Positions 29,171 through 40,700 of a stretch of 64,000 nucleotides of DNA are shown here, in pieces; position 1 is the stretch's first letter; each line of letters starts with the position of its first letter. This DNA is from Kalmanozyma brasiliensis GHG001. Lineage: Eukaryota > Basidiomycota > Ustilaginomycetes > Ustilaginales. The notes below the pieces were generated by a model. That model had not been told where the DNA came from, did no database searches, and saw only the letters and a program-made list of their open reading frames with translations. Where the stretch lies: contig NW_015961959.1 in NCBI RefSeq assembly GCF_000497045.1, positions 186,001 to 250,000 of the forward strand. The letters run 5' to 3'. Position numbers and translations under genes: made by a program.

Positions 29171-32100
29171 AAAGCCCCTTTTCCTCCCGCTTCGAACGCG
29201 CCGCTGCCTCCTCACAACGCCCCAACATGGCGACATGGGCCAACGACGTACAGGCACAATCCAGTGCCAGCTTCGTCCCATCCTATGCAGACCACGATGA
29301 CGACGACGACGACGACGACGACGAAGACGAGGACTACGAAGAGACGCAGTCCGAAGAACACGTCGTCGCGCTCCACGACTTCAACTCCAACAACGCCACC
29401 TGCCTCTCCTTCCAAGCAGGTCAAGTCATCAAAGTCTACAACCGCGACCCCTCCGGCTGGTGGGATGGCGAACTAGATGGCCAACGGGGCTGGTTTCCCA
29501 GCAATTATGTCGACCAGGAGGCGGTCTATGTCTCGGATGATGGTCAGAACGACAGCTATTCGTATGATCACGACAACGATGCGCTTCGCAACCCCACCAC
29601 CAGCCAGACTTCGTCCGATTTCGACCATGCCGCCGGATATCCTTACACGGCGGAGAACTTTCCCCAGCGCGAGCGGTTCTTCTCGGCAAGCTCGACGCGA
29701 TCGCCAACGCCCACCTCGACGCCGATGCCCGATCAAGGCGATGGAAGTGTATTGGATCCTATCCTGCACGCCATCTCGCTCCTGCGCAACGCCGTCCGCG
29801 CCCAGCGCGTGGCTCACTTTCAGCCATCCACCGCCTGCGTCATCTCTTCCGTGCGGTCCGTGCTTTCGGCCACCGACTGTTTGACGCGCGAGTCGCCCAT
29901 CCTCAAAGCGAATCCGCATCTCGCTCGTGAGCGCAAAGCGATCTTGTCGGAGCTCAGCAAGCTCGTAGCCCAAGCGCGTACCGCGTCCGCGCCCATGGTC
30001 GACGACTCCTACCGACCGGCAGAGATGGATACCATGCTTGCATTGGCGGATCAGGTGCTGGTCAATGTGCGTAGCTTCCTTGCCGTCGCCGTCGACTGCG
30101 GCGTGCCTGTGCCCGAACGTCGCTCCTCCGTCTACGACGATCTGTACGCCCAGACCAGCACCGCTTCTTCCGCGATCCGTCAAGAGTTGGAAAAGACGCC
30201 TACCCCCGGCTACTCGCAGATTCGCGACTCGGGCGTGCGGACTTCGTACGCGTCAGCACGTCAGCTGCATTATGACGATCGCCACGATCCAGCTCAAAGC
30301 TACGCAGCCACGCGTCGTACCAACTCGCAACGACGCCAACCCTCGGAAGGCTCCGTCGATTCCTCGGACGGTGGCGCTCACGCTGTCGCACAGGCTCGCT
30401 CCATGACGCAGCGCCAGCTCGATGGACGTGCGGGCGTCGTAGCTGCTGCCGTGGCTCATCAGATCGGCATGGGACGCTCTCGATCCGATTCTAGCTCTGA
30501 GTCGCCCGAATCCATGTCAGGTCACGACACTGGCTCGCAGCACGGCTCAGTCGGCTCCAATGGCGAAGACGATGGCCCGCCTCATTCGGTCGAACGCACC
30601 GCTTACGAAGTCATGCAGCGCCTCAGCATCAATAACGACCAGCTGCTCTCCATCATTGCCGCCTTTATCGGCCACGTCCACACCCACACTTCCGAAAGTC
30701 ATGCTTCGAGCTACGCCTACCTCATCGACATGACCCGAGAGGCGGTCGTCGGTGTGCGCAATCTCTTGCTCGTGGTCGAAGCTGTCAACAACAATGCCTT
30801 CCTCCAGCAGATTCGACCTCGCGAAACGGCCATTCTCTGGGAGACGCGCGAGAATCTGTACGAGGCCACCACGCAGCTCGTCACGGCGGCGCGCGTGGTG
30901 ACGTCGGCTCCCTCCGTTTCCATCACAGCCGGCTCGGTCGCCGAGGCCGAAGACAAGTCTCGCCTCCTGCAGGCGGCCACGAGCGTCTTGCGGACGGGCG
31001 GCGAGTGTGTGGGAGCGGTGCGACTCTGTATCGATCGACTCGATCCCTCGTTCACCGTCGCGCTCCCCGAAGCGTCTCGAGCGCGCAACTCACGTGCTGC
31101 AGGGACCATGATCGCCTCGATGGGGCAGTATCAGGACGAGCCATCGCGCGAAGGTTCGCCCCAAGGTGTCGAAGCAGCAGGTGCAACGCAAGACCTTCGC
31201 CGAAAGAATACGCTGTCCTTCCTCGGCCGCAAAGCGACAAGCTTGTCGCTCCTCAAGCAAAACTACGAGCGTGACGAGCACCAGAATGGCTTCGACGACA
31301 TTCAAGAGGACGAGCATAGCGAAGCCGACTACGTTGACCAGCGACATGGCTCGCACGCCGGGCAGACCACAGTCGCAGGCAGACCTCCATCGTCCTACAC
31401 CGACCGCAACGCGCAGTATGCTCCCTCTCGTAACGAAGCCTCGAGAGCCGGCGATCGCAGCGGTTCTGGCATGGGTTCCTCCGTCGACCGTTACTCGCAG
31501 GATGCGGCCAGGACATCGCGATCCACCAGCCAATCCATCCGGTCCGAGGCGACGGGAGAGACCTCGGCCCGCCCCTCGTTCGAGCAACAGCAACAGCAGC
31601 AGCAGGCAGGCGCAGCGGTTCAAGATGCCCACACGACCGCTCAAACGGCTGCCAAGCAGCTGGCCGGTGGCGTCGTCGAACGCCAGTCGATGTACAGGGA
31701 ACCGAGAGCCGCCCCTGTTTCCATCGAGTCTCGCTACATGGGCCCCGGCTACGATGCTTCCGACGTGGTTTGCAACTCGGAGGGTCAGGTCACCGGTGCC
31801 ACTCTCAAGGCACTCGTGGAAAAGATGACGCCGCACGATGCCATGACCGAAGCGACGTTCTCGACCGCCTTTTTCCTGTGCTTCCGGATGTTCACTTCAC
31901 CGCAAGAGCTGCTCGAGGCGCTGGTCGCGCGATTCGAGATGAAGCCTCCCGCCGATCTGCCCATGAGCGAGGCGGACGTGACCCGCTGGAACGATCGAAA
32001 GCTGGTGCCGGTCCGTCTGCGCGTGCTCAACCTGCTCAAGAGCTGGCTGGAGAATCACTGGAACCCCTCGACGGACCGAGTTATCCTGCAGCAGCTTATC

Positions 32101-33318
32101 CCGTTGGTGGAGCGCTGGGCCACGGCGAGTGCGACAGCTGGACCGGCGCACCGACTCGCGGAGCTGGCGCGCAAGCGGCTCGACGGAGGCACGCAAAAGA
32201 CGACCGTCTTGGTGGGCAACAACCGCGGGCCTGGCAGTCTGCAGCGCGTCATCTCGTCGGAGCGCATCAAGACTGGACTTGGTCTGACCATGACCGAAGC
32301 TTCGCAGATGTACGCACCGTCGGCCTTTTCGAAAGGAGGTGCGCTGCCTCCGACGTCGGTGGTGTCCAAGACGCTGCTCTCGCATTTGCGCAACGAGCAG
32401 TTTGACCGGATCCACATCATCGACTTTGACCCGCTCGAGCTGGCTCGCCAGCTGACCATCATCGACAGCAAGTTGTACTGCGCGATCCAGCCGGAAGAGC
32501 TGCTGGGCTCCCGATACACCAAAGAGACCAAGGCGGCAGGCGGCATCCAAGATGTGCACGTCAAGAGCATGTCGTCCATGTCGACGAGGATCACGGGTTG
32601 GATCAGCGAGTGCATCTTGAACGAGGTGGACGCGAGAAAGAGGACGCAATTGCTGAAATACTTCATCAAGCTGGGCGATCGATGCGAGCAGCTCAACAAC
32701 TTCCACACGCTCATGGCGATTCAGTGCGCGCTCAACTCGTCGACGATTGCGCGGCTCAAGAAGACGTGGGATGGCCTGTCGACCAAGTACCGCGCGATGA
32801 TGGACCGACAACGAAGCGCAGTCGAGCACACGCGCAACTATGCCAGCTATCGCGAGCGGCTACGCAACACGACGCCACCTGCGATCCCGTTCTTGGGTCT
32901 GTTCTTGACGGATCTGACCTTCTGCCATGAAGGCAATGCGGCGACGCGACCGTGTCCGTCGAATCCGGAGAAGAAGCTGCTCAACTTTGACAAGTACGTC
33001 AAGATCAGCCGCATCATGGGCGAAGTGCAACGCTTCCAGGTGCCGTACAACTTGGTGGAGGTGCCCGAGATGCAAAACTTCCTCAAGCGCGCTCTGGATG
33101 ACGTGCAAGGCGCGCAAGGAGGTCGAGGAGCGGATGACTTGTACCGTCGCAGCTTGTTGCTCGAGCCTCGAGCCGGCAGCAAATCCAATGCGGCAACGAA
33201 TGCATCGGGAACAGCCTCGACGACGGGAAGCCTGTCGCTGCGTCAGAGCAGCCATGGCGCCGAGAACGGCAAGTCGGGCGGACTTGACATCTTCAACTGG
33301 CGCACCGACAAGGCGTGA
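29044..33318 (+). CDS. Cdc25-type Ras guanine nucleotide exchange factor with SH3 domain
   Basis: This 1424-residue protein activates a Ras GTPase by GDP/GTP exchange. An acidic run of Asp/Glu (about 84-98) precedes an SH3 domain at about 105-155 (VALHDFNSNN, WWDGELDGQRGWFPSNYVD). A long helical and disordered middle follows, with a poly-Gln run near 845. The RasGEF N-terminal (REM) domain lies at about 900-970 (LKALVEKMTPHD, FFLCFRMFTSPQELL). The catalytic CDC25 domain lies at about 1120-1370: IDFDPLELARQLTIID, ELLGSRYTK, LLKYFIKLGDRCEQLNNFHT, FLGLFLTDLTFCHEGN. The SH3-REM-GEF order is that of S. cerevisiae Cdc25. U. maydis Sql2, a Ras2 activator that promotes filamentation, is a Cdc25-like protein and a candidate orthologue; this is not proven here. 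Confidence 0.94.
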   Translation: MASSASAYTGVRTTDNRSSAINNHRNSAQRSFQPAAESTHSVESPFSSRFERAAASSQRPNMATWANDVQAQSSASFVPSYADHDDDDDDDDDEDEDYEETQSEEHVVALHDFNSNNATCLSFQAGQVIKVYNRDPSGWWDGELDGQRGWFPSNYVDQEAVYVSDDGQNDSYSYDHDNDALRNPTTSQTSSDFDHAAGYPYTAENFPQRERFFSASSTRSPTPTSTPMPDQGDGSVLDPILHAISLLRNAVRAQRVAHFQPSTACVISSVRSVLSATDCLTRESPILKANPHLARERKAILSELSKLVAQARTASAPMVDDSYRPAEMDTMLALADQVLVNVRSFLAVAVDCGVPVPERRSSVYDDLYAQTSTASSAIRQELEKTPTPGYSQIRDSGVRTSYASARQLHYDDRHDPAQSYAATRRTNSQRRQPSEGSVDSSDGGAHAVAQARSMTQRQLDGRAGVVAAAVAHQIGMGRSRSDSSSESPESMSGHDTGSQHGSVGSNGEDDGPPHSVERTAYEVMQRLSINNDQLLSIIAAFIGHVHTHTSESHASSYAYLIDMTREAVVGVRNLLLVVEAVNNNAFLQQIRPRETAILWETRENLYEATTQLVTAARVVTSAPSVSITAGSVAEAEDKSRLLQAATSVLRTGGECVGAVRLCIDRLDPSFTVALPEASRARNSRAAGTMIASMGQYQDEPSREGSPQGVEAAGATQDLRRKNTLSFLGRKATSLSLLKQNYERDEHQNGFDDIQEDEHSEADYVDQRHGSHAGQTTVAGRPPSSYTDRNAQYAPSRNEASRAGDRSGSGMGSSVDRYSQDAARTSRSTSQSIRSEATGETSARPSFEQQQQQQQAGAAVQDAHTTAQTAAKQLAGGVVERQSMYREPRAAPVSIESRYMGPGYDASDVVCNSEGQVTGATLKALVEKMTPHDAMTEATFSTAFFLCFRMFTSPQELLEALVARFEMKPPADLPMSEADVTRWNDRKLVPVRLRVLNLLKSWLENHWNPSTDRVILQQLIPLVERWATASATAGPAHRLAELARKRLDGGTQKTTVLVGNNRGPGSLQRVISSERIKTGLGLTMTEASQMYAPSAFSKGGALPPTSVVSKTLLSHLRNEQFDRIHIIDFDPLELARQLTIIDSKLYCAIQPEELLGSRYTKETKAAGGIQDVHVKSMSSMSTRITGWISECILNEVDARKRTQLLKYFIKLGDRCEQLNNFHTLMAIQCALNSSTIARLKKTWDGLSTKYRAMMDRQRSAVEHTRNYASYRERLRNTTPPAIPFLGLFLTDLTFCHEGNAATRPCPSNPEKKLLNFDKYVKISRIMGEVQRFQVPYNLVEVPEMQNFLKRALDDVQGAQGGRGADDLYRRSLLLEPRAGSKSNAATNASGTASTTGSLSLRQSSHGAENGKSGGLDIFNWRTDKA
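31581..31604 (+). repeat. CAG/CAA triplet run encoding poly-Gln
   Basis: Eight Gln codons in a row (with CAA interruptions) in the disordered middle of the RasGEF. It is a short coding microsatellite. Confidence 0.7.
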
Positions 33319-34293
33319 GGCTGCAGCGAGAGAAGGAGTAGCGAGGAATGCTTTCATCTGTCCGGATGCTGCTTCATCGTCTCTAACAATCGTTCCTCTT
33401 TTGCGTAGCTCGTGTGAGTGCTCGAATGTGATTGAGGGCTAGCCATCTCGGGCATGGAGGGTCGATTCGGAAGATGATTCGTCGGTCAATTCACTCAACG
33501 GAGCTACCGGAACAGCTTGCTTGACATACCCTCGCGCAGAGCAAGCATGAGCGGCGGTAGTAGGTCACCGGCGAACCTCGAAGTGTCAAAGGGAACGATG
33601 CCGCCACTGCCGGACGGTGCCACGGAAAGATCCGCCCCGCCTCGTCGCCGAGTCAGAACAAAGACTGCCACCCGTGCATCCCCGTCACACCGCTACTCCT
33701 AGTCTGAGAAGTCGCGGCTCGGTCGATACCGCAGACAGATGTATACATGGGCCAAGCTGCTACCAAACGTGTTGATGATGGTCCGGCTCAGGTGCGTGTC
33801 GATGGGAGCACATCGGCGAATTTGCGTGGCTATGGAGCAAGGTTCTCGGCGGCTGGCTCGTCCGTCATTGAATACAAATTTGAGAAGGGGAAGTGTTTCG
33901 AAATTGCCTCGGTCCAATTGAATCGATTCAGTTTGAGGGTCTACGATCTTGAATCCGAATATCTCCACACCTTTGTCTTGTTGCTGCTGCGTCACTCAAA
34001 AGCAACACGGATCGAGCCGTCCGCGGTTTGAAGGCGCACACCGACTGAAATTCTTCTCAGTCACAGCGCCGGTTCGGCTCTGCTTGGCAGCAACAGCAGC
34101 GCAAAAACAGTGGACCGTGACCAAACCCTCACACTCTCCACACGTTTCTTCCATCCTCCTCCTCTTCCGCTTCTTCTTCTCCGTCCACTTCCATCATCAC
34201 ACTCGGAGGGCACATCTGCGAGATACACGGAGACGTCTCAACTTCACTCAAGGACGACACCGACACCGAACGACTTGATCGACTTCCCCCACG
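33319..34293. other. Intergenic region upstream of the KGDH E2 gene
   Basis: It contains the RasGEF 3' flank and the E2 promoter. Short frames on both strands have no recognisable product. Confidence 0.45.
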
Positions 34294-35945
34294 ATGCTCG
34301 CTCGCTCCTTCGCTCAGTCTGGCGCACGCGCTGCCAGGAGCCTCGCGCTCCGAAGCGGTTCCGTCCGCATGGTCACCCCTGCCGTGGCACGACGAACGAT
34401 TCTCACCTCGGCTGCGCACAAGTCGTTCGCCATTGGTGCCCACACCACTCTCTCTGCTCAGAGGTAAGTCTTGCAACCCTCTCTCAGAAGAGTGCTTGAC
34501 CTCTTGTGTACCTACGAAGGACAATCCTGACTCTTGCTTTTCTATCACCTCTGTTGCTACCTTCACTCGTCTTATCGACCATCGACGATGCTCACCTTGG
34601 ATCCAATCGACTCTTCGCTCGACTTTCTACTTCATCGCACAGGAACTTCTCGACCTCCACGAGCCGCAAGGAGATCGTCAAGGTGCCCCAGATGGCCGAG
34701 TCCATCACGGAGGGTACCTTGAAGCAGTGGAACAAGAAGGTCGGCGACTTTGTGCAGGCTGATGAGGAGGTGGCTACCATCGAAACGGACAAGATCGACG
34801 TCTCGGTCAACGCTCCTCAATCCGGTACCATTGTCGAGGTGTTCGCCCAGGAGGAGGACACCGTCGAGGTGGGCAAGGACCTCTTCAAGCTCGAGCCTGG
34901 TGAGGCTCCCTCTGGAGGCGCCAGCTCTGGCGGCGACAAGAAGGAAGAGAAGAAGGACGACAAGAAGGAGGAAAAGAAGGATGACAAGCCCCAGAAGGAG
35001 GAGAAGAAGGATGACAAGCCCAAGCAGGACGAGTCGAAGCAGTCGAAGCAGCCCGAGAAGAAGACGGACGACAAGAAGCCCGCACCCTCGGCTGATCCTT
35101 CGTCGCGTCCCTCGGCTCCTTCCTCCAAGTCTTCGTCCTCCTCCTCCTCCTCATCGTCTTCGCCTTCCAAGTCGTCGTCTTCGTCGTCTTCTTCCTCCTC
35201 CTCTTCTTCCTCTTCCGGCTCGAAACCTAGCGCTGGCAGCCGAGAGGAGAACCGCGTCAAGATGTCGCGCATGCGTCTGAGGATCGCCGAGCGATTGAAG
35301 CAATCGCAAAACACGGCCGCTTCGCTCACGACGTTCAACGAGATCGACATGTCGAACCTGATGGCGTTCCGCGCACGACACAAGGACCGCATCCTCAAGG
35401 AGAAGGGCGTCAAGCTGGGCTTCATGTCAGCTTTCGCCAAGGCGTCGGCTATGGCGCTCCAGGACGTGCCTGCTGCCAACGCTAGCATCGAGGGTGCCGG
35501 TCTGGGTGACACGATCGTCTACCGCGACTTTGTGGACCTGTCGGTCGCCGTCTCGACGGACAAGGGACTGGTGACGCCCGTGGTGCGCAACCTGGAGAGC
35601 ATGTCGCTGATCGAGATCGAGCAGGCGATCGCCGATCTGGGCAAGAAGGCGCGCGACAACAAGCTGACGCTCGAGGACATGAGCGGCGGCACGTTCACCA
35701 TCAGCAACGGTGGTGTCTTTGGCTCGCTGTTCGGCACGCCCATCCTGAACCTGCCCGGTTCGGCCATCTTGGGCATGCACGCCGTCAAGGACAAGGCGTG
35801 GGTGGTGAACGGCAAGGTGGAGATCCGCCCCATCATGGTGGTTGCGCTGACGTACGACCACCGATTGCTGGATGGCCGTGAAGCCGTGACGTTCCTGGTC
35901 AAGCTGAAGCAGTACATCGAGGACATGCCGAGCATGCTTCTTTAG
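34294..35945 (+). CDS. KGD2: Dihydrolipoamide succinyltransferase, E2 of 2-oxoglutarate dehydrogenase
   Basis: The gene has two exons, 34294-34463 and 34643-35945, with a 179-nt GTAAGT...ACAG intron; the product has 490 residues. Exon 1 supplies an Arg/Ser/Ala-rich mitochondrial targeting sequence (MLARSFAQSGARAARSLALR). One lipoyl domain follows (about 66-140), with lipoyl-Lys K107 in ETDKIDV. A linker of over 100 residues, first Lys/Glu/Asp/Pro repeats and then long Ser runs, replaces any E3-binding domain, as is usual for KGDH E2 proteins. The acyltransferase domain covers about 255-490 and ends in the catalytic TYDHRLLDGREAV (H463, D467). The single lipoyl domain and missing E3-binding domain separate it from pyruvate dehydrogenase E2. 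It acts in the TCA cycle in the mitochondrial matrix. Confidence 0.96.
35128..35219 (+). repeat. Ser-codon repeat in the E2 linker
   Basis: TCC/TCG/TCT codons repeat almost without interruption, giving poly-Ser runs in the flexible linker between the lipoyl and catalytic domains. Confidence 0.75.
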
Positions 35946-37719
35946 TCAAACCTCAGATCGGCGATCGCGCCTTCGCCTTACCGTACCTAGGTCGCCATGC
36001 TAACTGGACTGCGCCACTTGTCTCGTCATACACACAAATAATGCTACTCTCGCGTCTGAATCTGGCTTGCTTTTGGTTTTGAGGTGTGTTTCGTGTTTCG
36101 TGCGGTACATGCTTGGTCGACAGAGCTCATCAGCGACCAAGGAGGCGGTCCTGTTTGCTTGTGAACGGATGCGTAGCTACCTTGTCAGGGCGCTGCAATC
36201 GACGGTGCTAAGAGGAGGAGGCGCTTAGCAGGGTGTCTCTCCCTTAGGGACGGGCGGCTATGCGAGATGGGCGTTGTTTCACGGCAGTGCAAGGGGTCGA
36301 CCGAGCAGATGGGATTGCTGCTGCTCGTGATGCTGAGATCTGAACCGTCGCTTTGGGATTTGATCCGAAGACGCCCTGGAAATTTAAGCGCGTAAAAAAA
36401 GGCGACGGATGCGGGCCCCTGTTTTTGCTTGCTCTGCCTCTCTGCTGCCTCAAAAGTGCGCTTGCGCTGTTTTCTCGGCTAAGAAATTGTGAACCCAGCT
36501 GACCCTGTCTCACTTTTCTCGACGCCTTCTTGGTTTCCGGCTGATCTTGCCGACGAGCTCACCTGTGCAAAGGAGGACAACCATGATGCAGGTACGTTTG
36601 AGTTCAAGCTCAAGCAAACCGGGGCAGAGACCCTTGAATATGAGGGACAATGGTGCCTACAGGGCGCCCAATCGGCGAGGATGACAGGATCGACGGTTTG
36701 TCGGCCCCACACGACCTTGCACCCTGCAAAACTTTGCTTGTGGTGACGAACTTTCGATTCATCCGTAGAGCCTTCCACGACGCCTTAGCAGCGAAACAGC
36801 GATCTCAACATCGACCAGGATGGAGGATCAAGGTGCAGACAGCAGTCGTGGCTGGCTGGCGGTGTGTGAAATGTAAACTCCTTTTTCTCAAAAAGCAGGC
36901 GAGACAAGAAAGGAAAATTGGGCGTCAAGGGCTGCAGAGTTGCACCGCGAGCCACAGGCTCGGCTCACCGCCTGCCTGCCCACGCGCACAAGCTAAAATG
37001 ATCTTTAACGCTCAGCCGTGCGCTCTTTGAGTTGGTGCTGCTGCTGCTGCTGCTGTGAAGCGCTGTGACAGTCTGAGAGTAAGCGAGCTTGAACCGCCTT
37101 TTTTTCTCCACTTTGTGGTCAGCATCGAGATAGGAGCCCTTTCTCATGCATGCATGGCGTTCTCGTTGCAGTCACGACTTGCTCAGCCTTCTAAGATGGG
37201 CAGACGGACTGAGCCATCTTGATCATGGTCTCACCAAGCTCATCGCATCCAGAGCAAGGCTCGTCAGAACCAGCTTTGGCTCCACAAGATTGACCCGCTG
37301 ATGATCGACGGGCTGAGACACTTCTTGATCGTCCATCATCTCCTTTCCCTCTTGGACAGCCAGCGGCCTTTGCTCCTCGTCCTCTCACCCTTCCCTGTAT
37401 CCGGTCATCGCCCTCCAGTCTTCATATCCAGCTAGCCGCCAGAACCCTCTCTCCACTCCGCTAGCTCAGCCCCGGCCTCGCTTCCAACTTAAGCTTTTCC
37501 TAGACGCCCACCACCACCACCCGAGCTTCATCGTGATATCAACCTTGCTGAGCAGCGGCTGCTTCCCTTTCACTTGACCGGCCTCAGCCCTCGTCAAGCG
37601 CCGAGCGTCATTGAGAGCCGATCAGACTCCTCACTTCACCTCAAGCTCTAATCATCGCTTAGCTATGCCGTGAAACAAGCGCCCGACGCCTCCCCCACCC
37701 ATTAGCCCAATCGCCAAGC
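35946..37719. other. 1.8-kb intergenic region
   Basis: It separates the E2 gene from a large disordered-protein gene. It includes a CTG/TGC triplet run at 37035-37055 and a pyrimidine-rich leader just before 37720. A frame at 36650-37030 and others were inspected and show no domain. The region holds no supported gene. Confidence 0.45.
37035..37055. repeat. TGC/CTG triplet microsatellite
   Basis: Seven consecutive TGC units outside any supported coding region. Confidence 0.8.
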
Positions 37720-40700
37720 ATGCACTTTCTGCAACTCCTCAAACCATCCCCGCAGCTGCCAACAATGGTCGAAAACACGCCGCGTCTCGCACCTGCACCT
37801 GTGCCTTCTTCCTCCCAGCTTCACTCGCTGCCGTATCATCTCCCACGTCGCCCATCAGCTCGTTGCTTCCGGCCAAACTCTGCTATCCACACGGACGACG
37901 ACCCTTTCCTCTTGTCTACTCACCACAGTCAAGCGGCCTTCCATAACCATCGATCAGCTCACTATTCAAGTAGCGACCACCCCGGCGTCGGCGAATCACC
38001 ACTACATCCTCAAGGTCACCAATCACCTTTAGCTCCAAGGTCTTCCAACGCAAACACTCGCCCCCCTTCTCCGTCACTCCGTCGCAGATCCTCAAAAGAC
38101 CCCGCTCCTCCTTGGGCGAACTCTCCTTTATCCCATCAGCAGCACACGCCCTTCGACTTCACTGGTCCTCCAACTGCCGTCACATCGTGGCCAGCATCTA
38201 TACCAGACATCGAGCCATCCTTGTCGGGATCATCGTCCCTGCATCGCCGACCCTCTCCATCAGCAGACGGCCCAGCACGCGAAGTGCCACTGTCTACATC
38301 AACCACGCTCTTGAGAAGGAAGAGCACCAAATCCAAGTCGCCCTTCCCGCCAGCCTCTTCCTCGACTGGCACCAGCAGCTCACTTCGAGACCGATCCGAC
38401 TTGGGCAACGGTCTTTTCCGTAGATCCAGTCTTAGTCGTCGTATTGCCTCGATAGACTCGTCCAACGCAGCTACCTCCGCAAACATCGCAACGTCGAGCA
38501 GTATGGCCTCCGCAGTAGCGCCAGTCCACGCTGCCGCTGCAGGATCAGCAACAGCCACAACAGCAGCTATCGCCAACCCTGCCGACGCGTCGCCTAGTCG
38601 CTTTGCACGCATGTTCCGCAGAAAGTCCTTCTCGGGTCCAATCAAGGTGACCATCACGCCTGATCTCGTGTCACATCCCGTACCTGTGCTTCAAGGCTCG
38701 AGCTCTATGGTCGATGTCAAGTCGCGGCCTACTACCGTCGTCCCTGCTGACCGCAAAGACGCATCAGGAGCAGCCAAGGTCACGGATCGTGGACACAGCA
38801 AGATTTCGACGTTCGCTTTCCCGTCGCTCCCTGATGAGATCTCTCCGCGAGACCCGTCCATCGCAGATCGTTCCAACGCAAGAAAAGGCCGTCATTCTAC
38901 CGCTCGGTCCGTACCTGTTGCATCGTTGCCCATCTCGGATCCGATCCCGCTTGCCACTTCTCAAGTCGCCAAACCAGACGATCCCGTAGCTCCACAACGC
39001 CGGCGCCGTCTGAGCCTGAACCTGGGCGAGAGGAGGAGGAGCAGGAGCTTCTCTATGATCAGTTCCATCTTTGGCGGCGGCTCTTCTCATCCAGAATCTT
39101 CCCAACCCGCGCCACCCCTTCCTGAGATGGCTGCGTCCCTCAGCAAGTTGTTCCCGACTCCAGGAGCGCCCACCAGCGAGTCAAAGGGAGCGACGTCCAC
39201 GAGTCCCTCTCGCAGACCCTCGTTGCGGTCTCGTTTTGGCAAGACACGAAACGCTGCCCCGCGTCCCAGCACGCCCGAAATCGAAAGCTGGAAGCCGATC
39301 ATGGAAGCCTCCGCTCTCGATGACACGTCGGCTGCCGACGTCAGCCACATCTCGCGAGCCAGCGCTGACAATCTGGTCCGACGGAGAAACTCCGAGTCGC
39401 CTGTCAAGACATCGCGTTCGGCAAGCGCTGTCAGGCGCAAGCCCGCTCCCGAAGTCAAGCAAGACGAGATTGACAGCAGCTCCAGCACTCCGGTTTACGG
39501 CAAGACCTACTGCACTCTCGAGGTGGATGACTCGCCCCGAGGTGGCAGTCCTGCGTCATCGTACCGTGCCCGTAACGCGTCGCAGACGGGATCGGACAGC
39601 GAGCCTGACATGGTCAAAGAGATCCTTGCCGATAGTCAATCCAGCACGTCGCCCGACGCACCTACCGGACGCAGGCAGAGCGATCCGGGCCAGATCGTCG
39701 GGCTCGGCCTCGTTGGCGCTCGCACCGGAAGCATAGATGCTTCTATCCCGAGCAATCATGCTCGTCGAGGTGCCGGCACTCAACCTCGAGCTGCTCCATC
39801 CAAGTCTGTGACCGCCAAGCAGAAGCTCGCATCCACCTCTTCCCCTTTGATTGGCGGAGCTCGCCGATCTCCCGGCACTCACAGTATCGCAGACATTGCG
39901 GATCGTCCTTGGTCTTTGATCAGTGCCGGCGAGGCTGACACACCGATCCTCAAGCTGCGCGAACTGTTCGTCAACACGAATGCTTCCGAAAAGGGCAGCG
40001 ACGAGGATCACAATCACCATGGTCTCTTCTTCCGCCCTCTCACTGGAGCCGACAAGCAAGCGAATGTCGATACCGAAGCGATTGCCGCCGACAAGCTCGA
40101 AGCCACATCTGAAGCGGGCTCAGAGCACCTGGAGTCGAGCTCGCAGACCACCACGCACTCCGACACCAAGCACGAGATGACGTCGTCTCGCTCTTCCAGG
40201 TCCAGCGCGACCCACGCTGCTCGTGCTCTGGCAGCACAGCATAAGGCGATCGACTTGTCGGCCATCTCGGATGCTCCCTCGGAGGCCTCTCCAGCGAGCA
40301 CCATTCGCGCGCGCCACGTTTCCCCGACGCTCGGCCAGCTGTTCGATCAGCCCGGTAGGGATGCTGACCGTGACGCTGATTCGGTCGGTCCGCTGCCTAC
40401 GCGTGGTCGTCAGCATCGTCTTGAAGGCTCCACCGGCTCGACCTACAGCCAACTGACACCGCGACAGGCGCAACGAGCGAGCACAGCATCGCGGATGACG
40501 GCTCGCAGCAGCGGTCATTGGAGCGAGAGCCGCTTTTCTGAGGATGCCTCGAGCGTCTTGGAGGCCGAAGTGGGTCAGGCCAGACGAACCGAGGTGATCG
40601 CCCTTGGCAAGGGCCGAGTCCAGGACTGGGTCGGCGATGGCTTTGCTCGGCGAATGATCCCAACTGCCGAGGCTCCTACCTTGTCTCGCAGCAACACGCT

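Noticed and set aside
37035..37055. Triplet repeat as part of a coding poly-Gln or poly-Ala gene
   Set aside because: Stops close in all frames around it; treated as a noncoding microsatellite.
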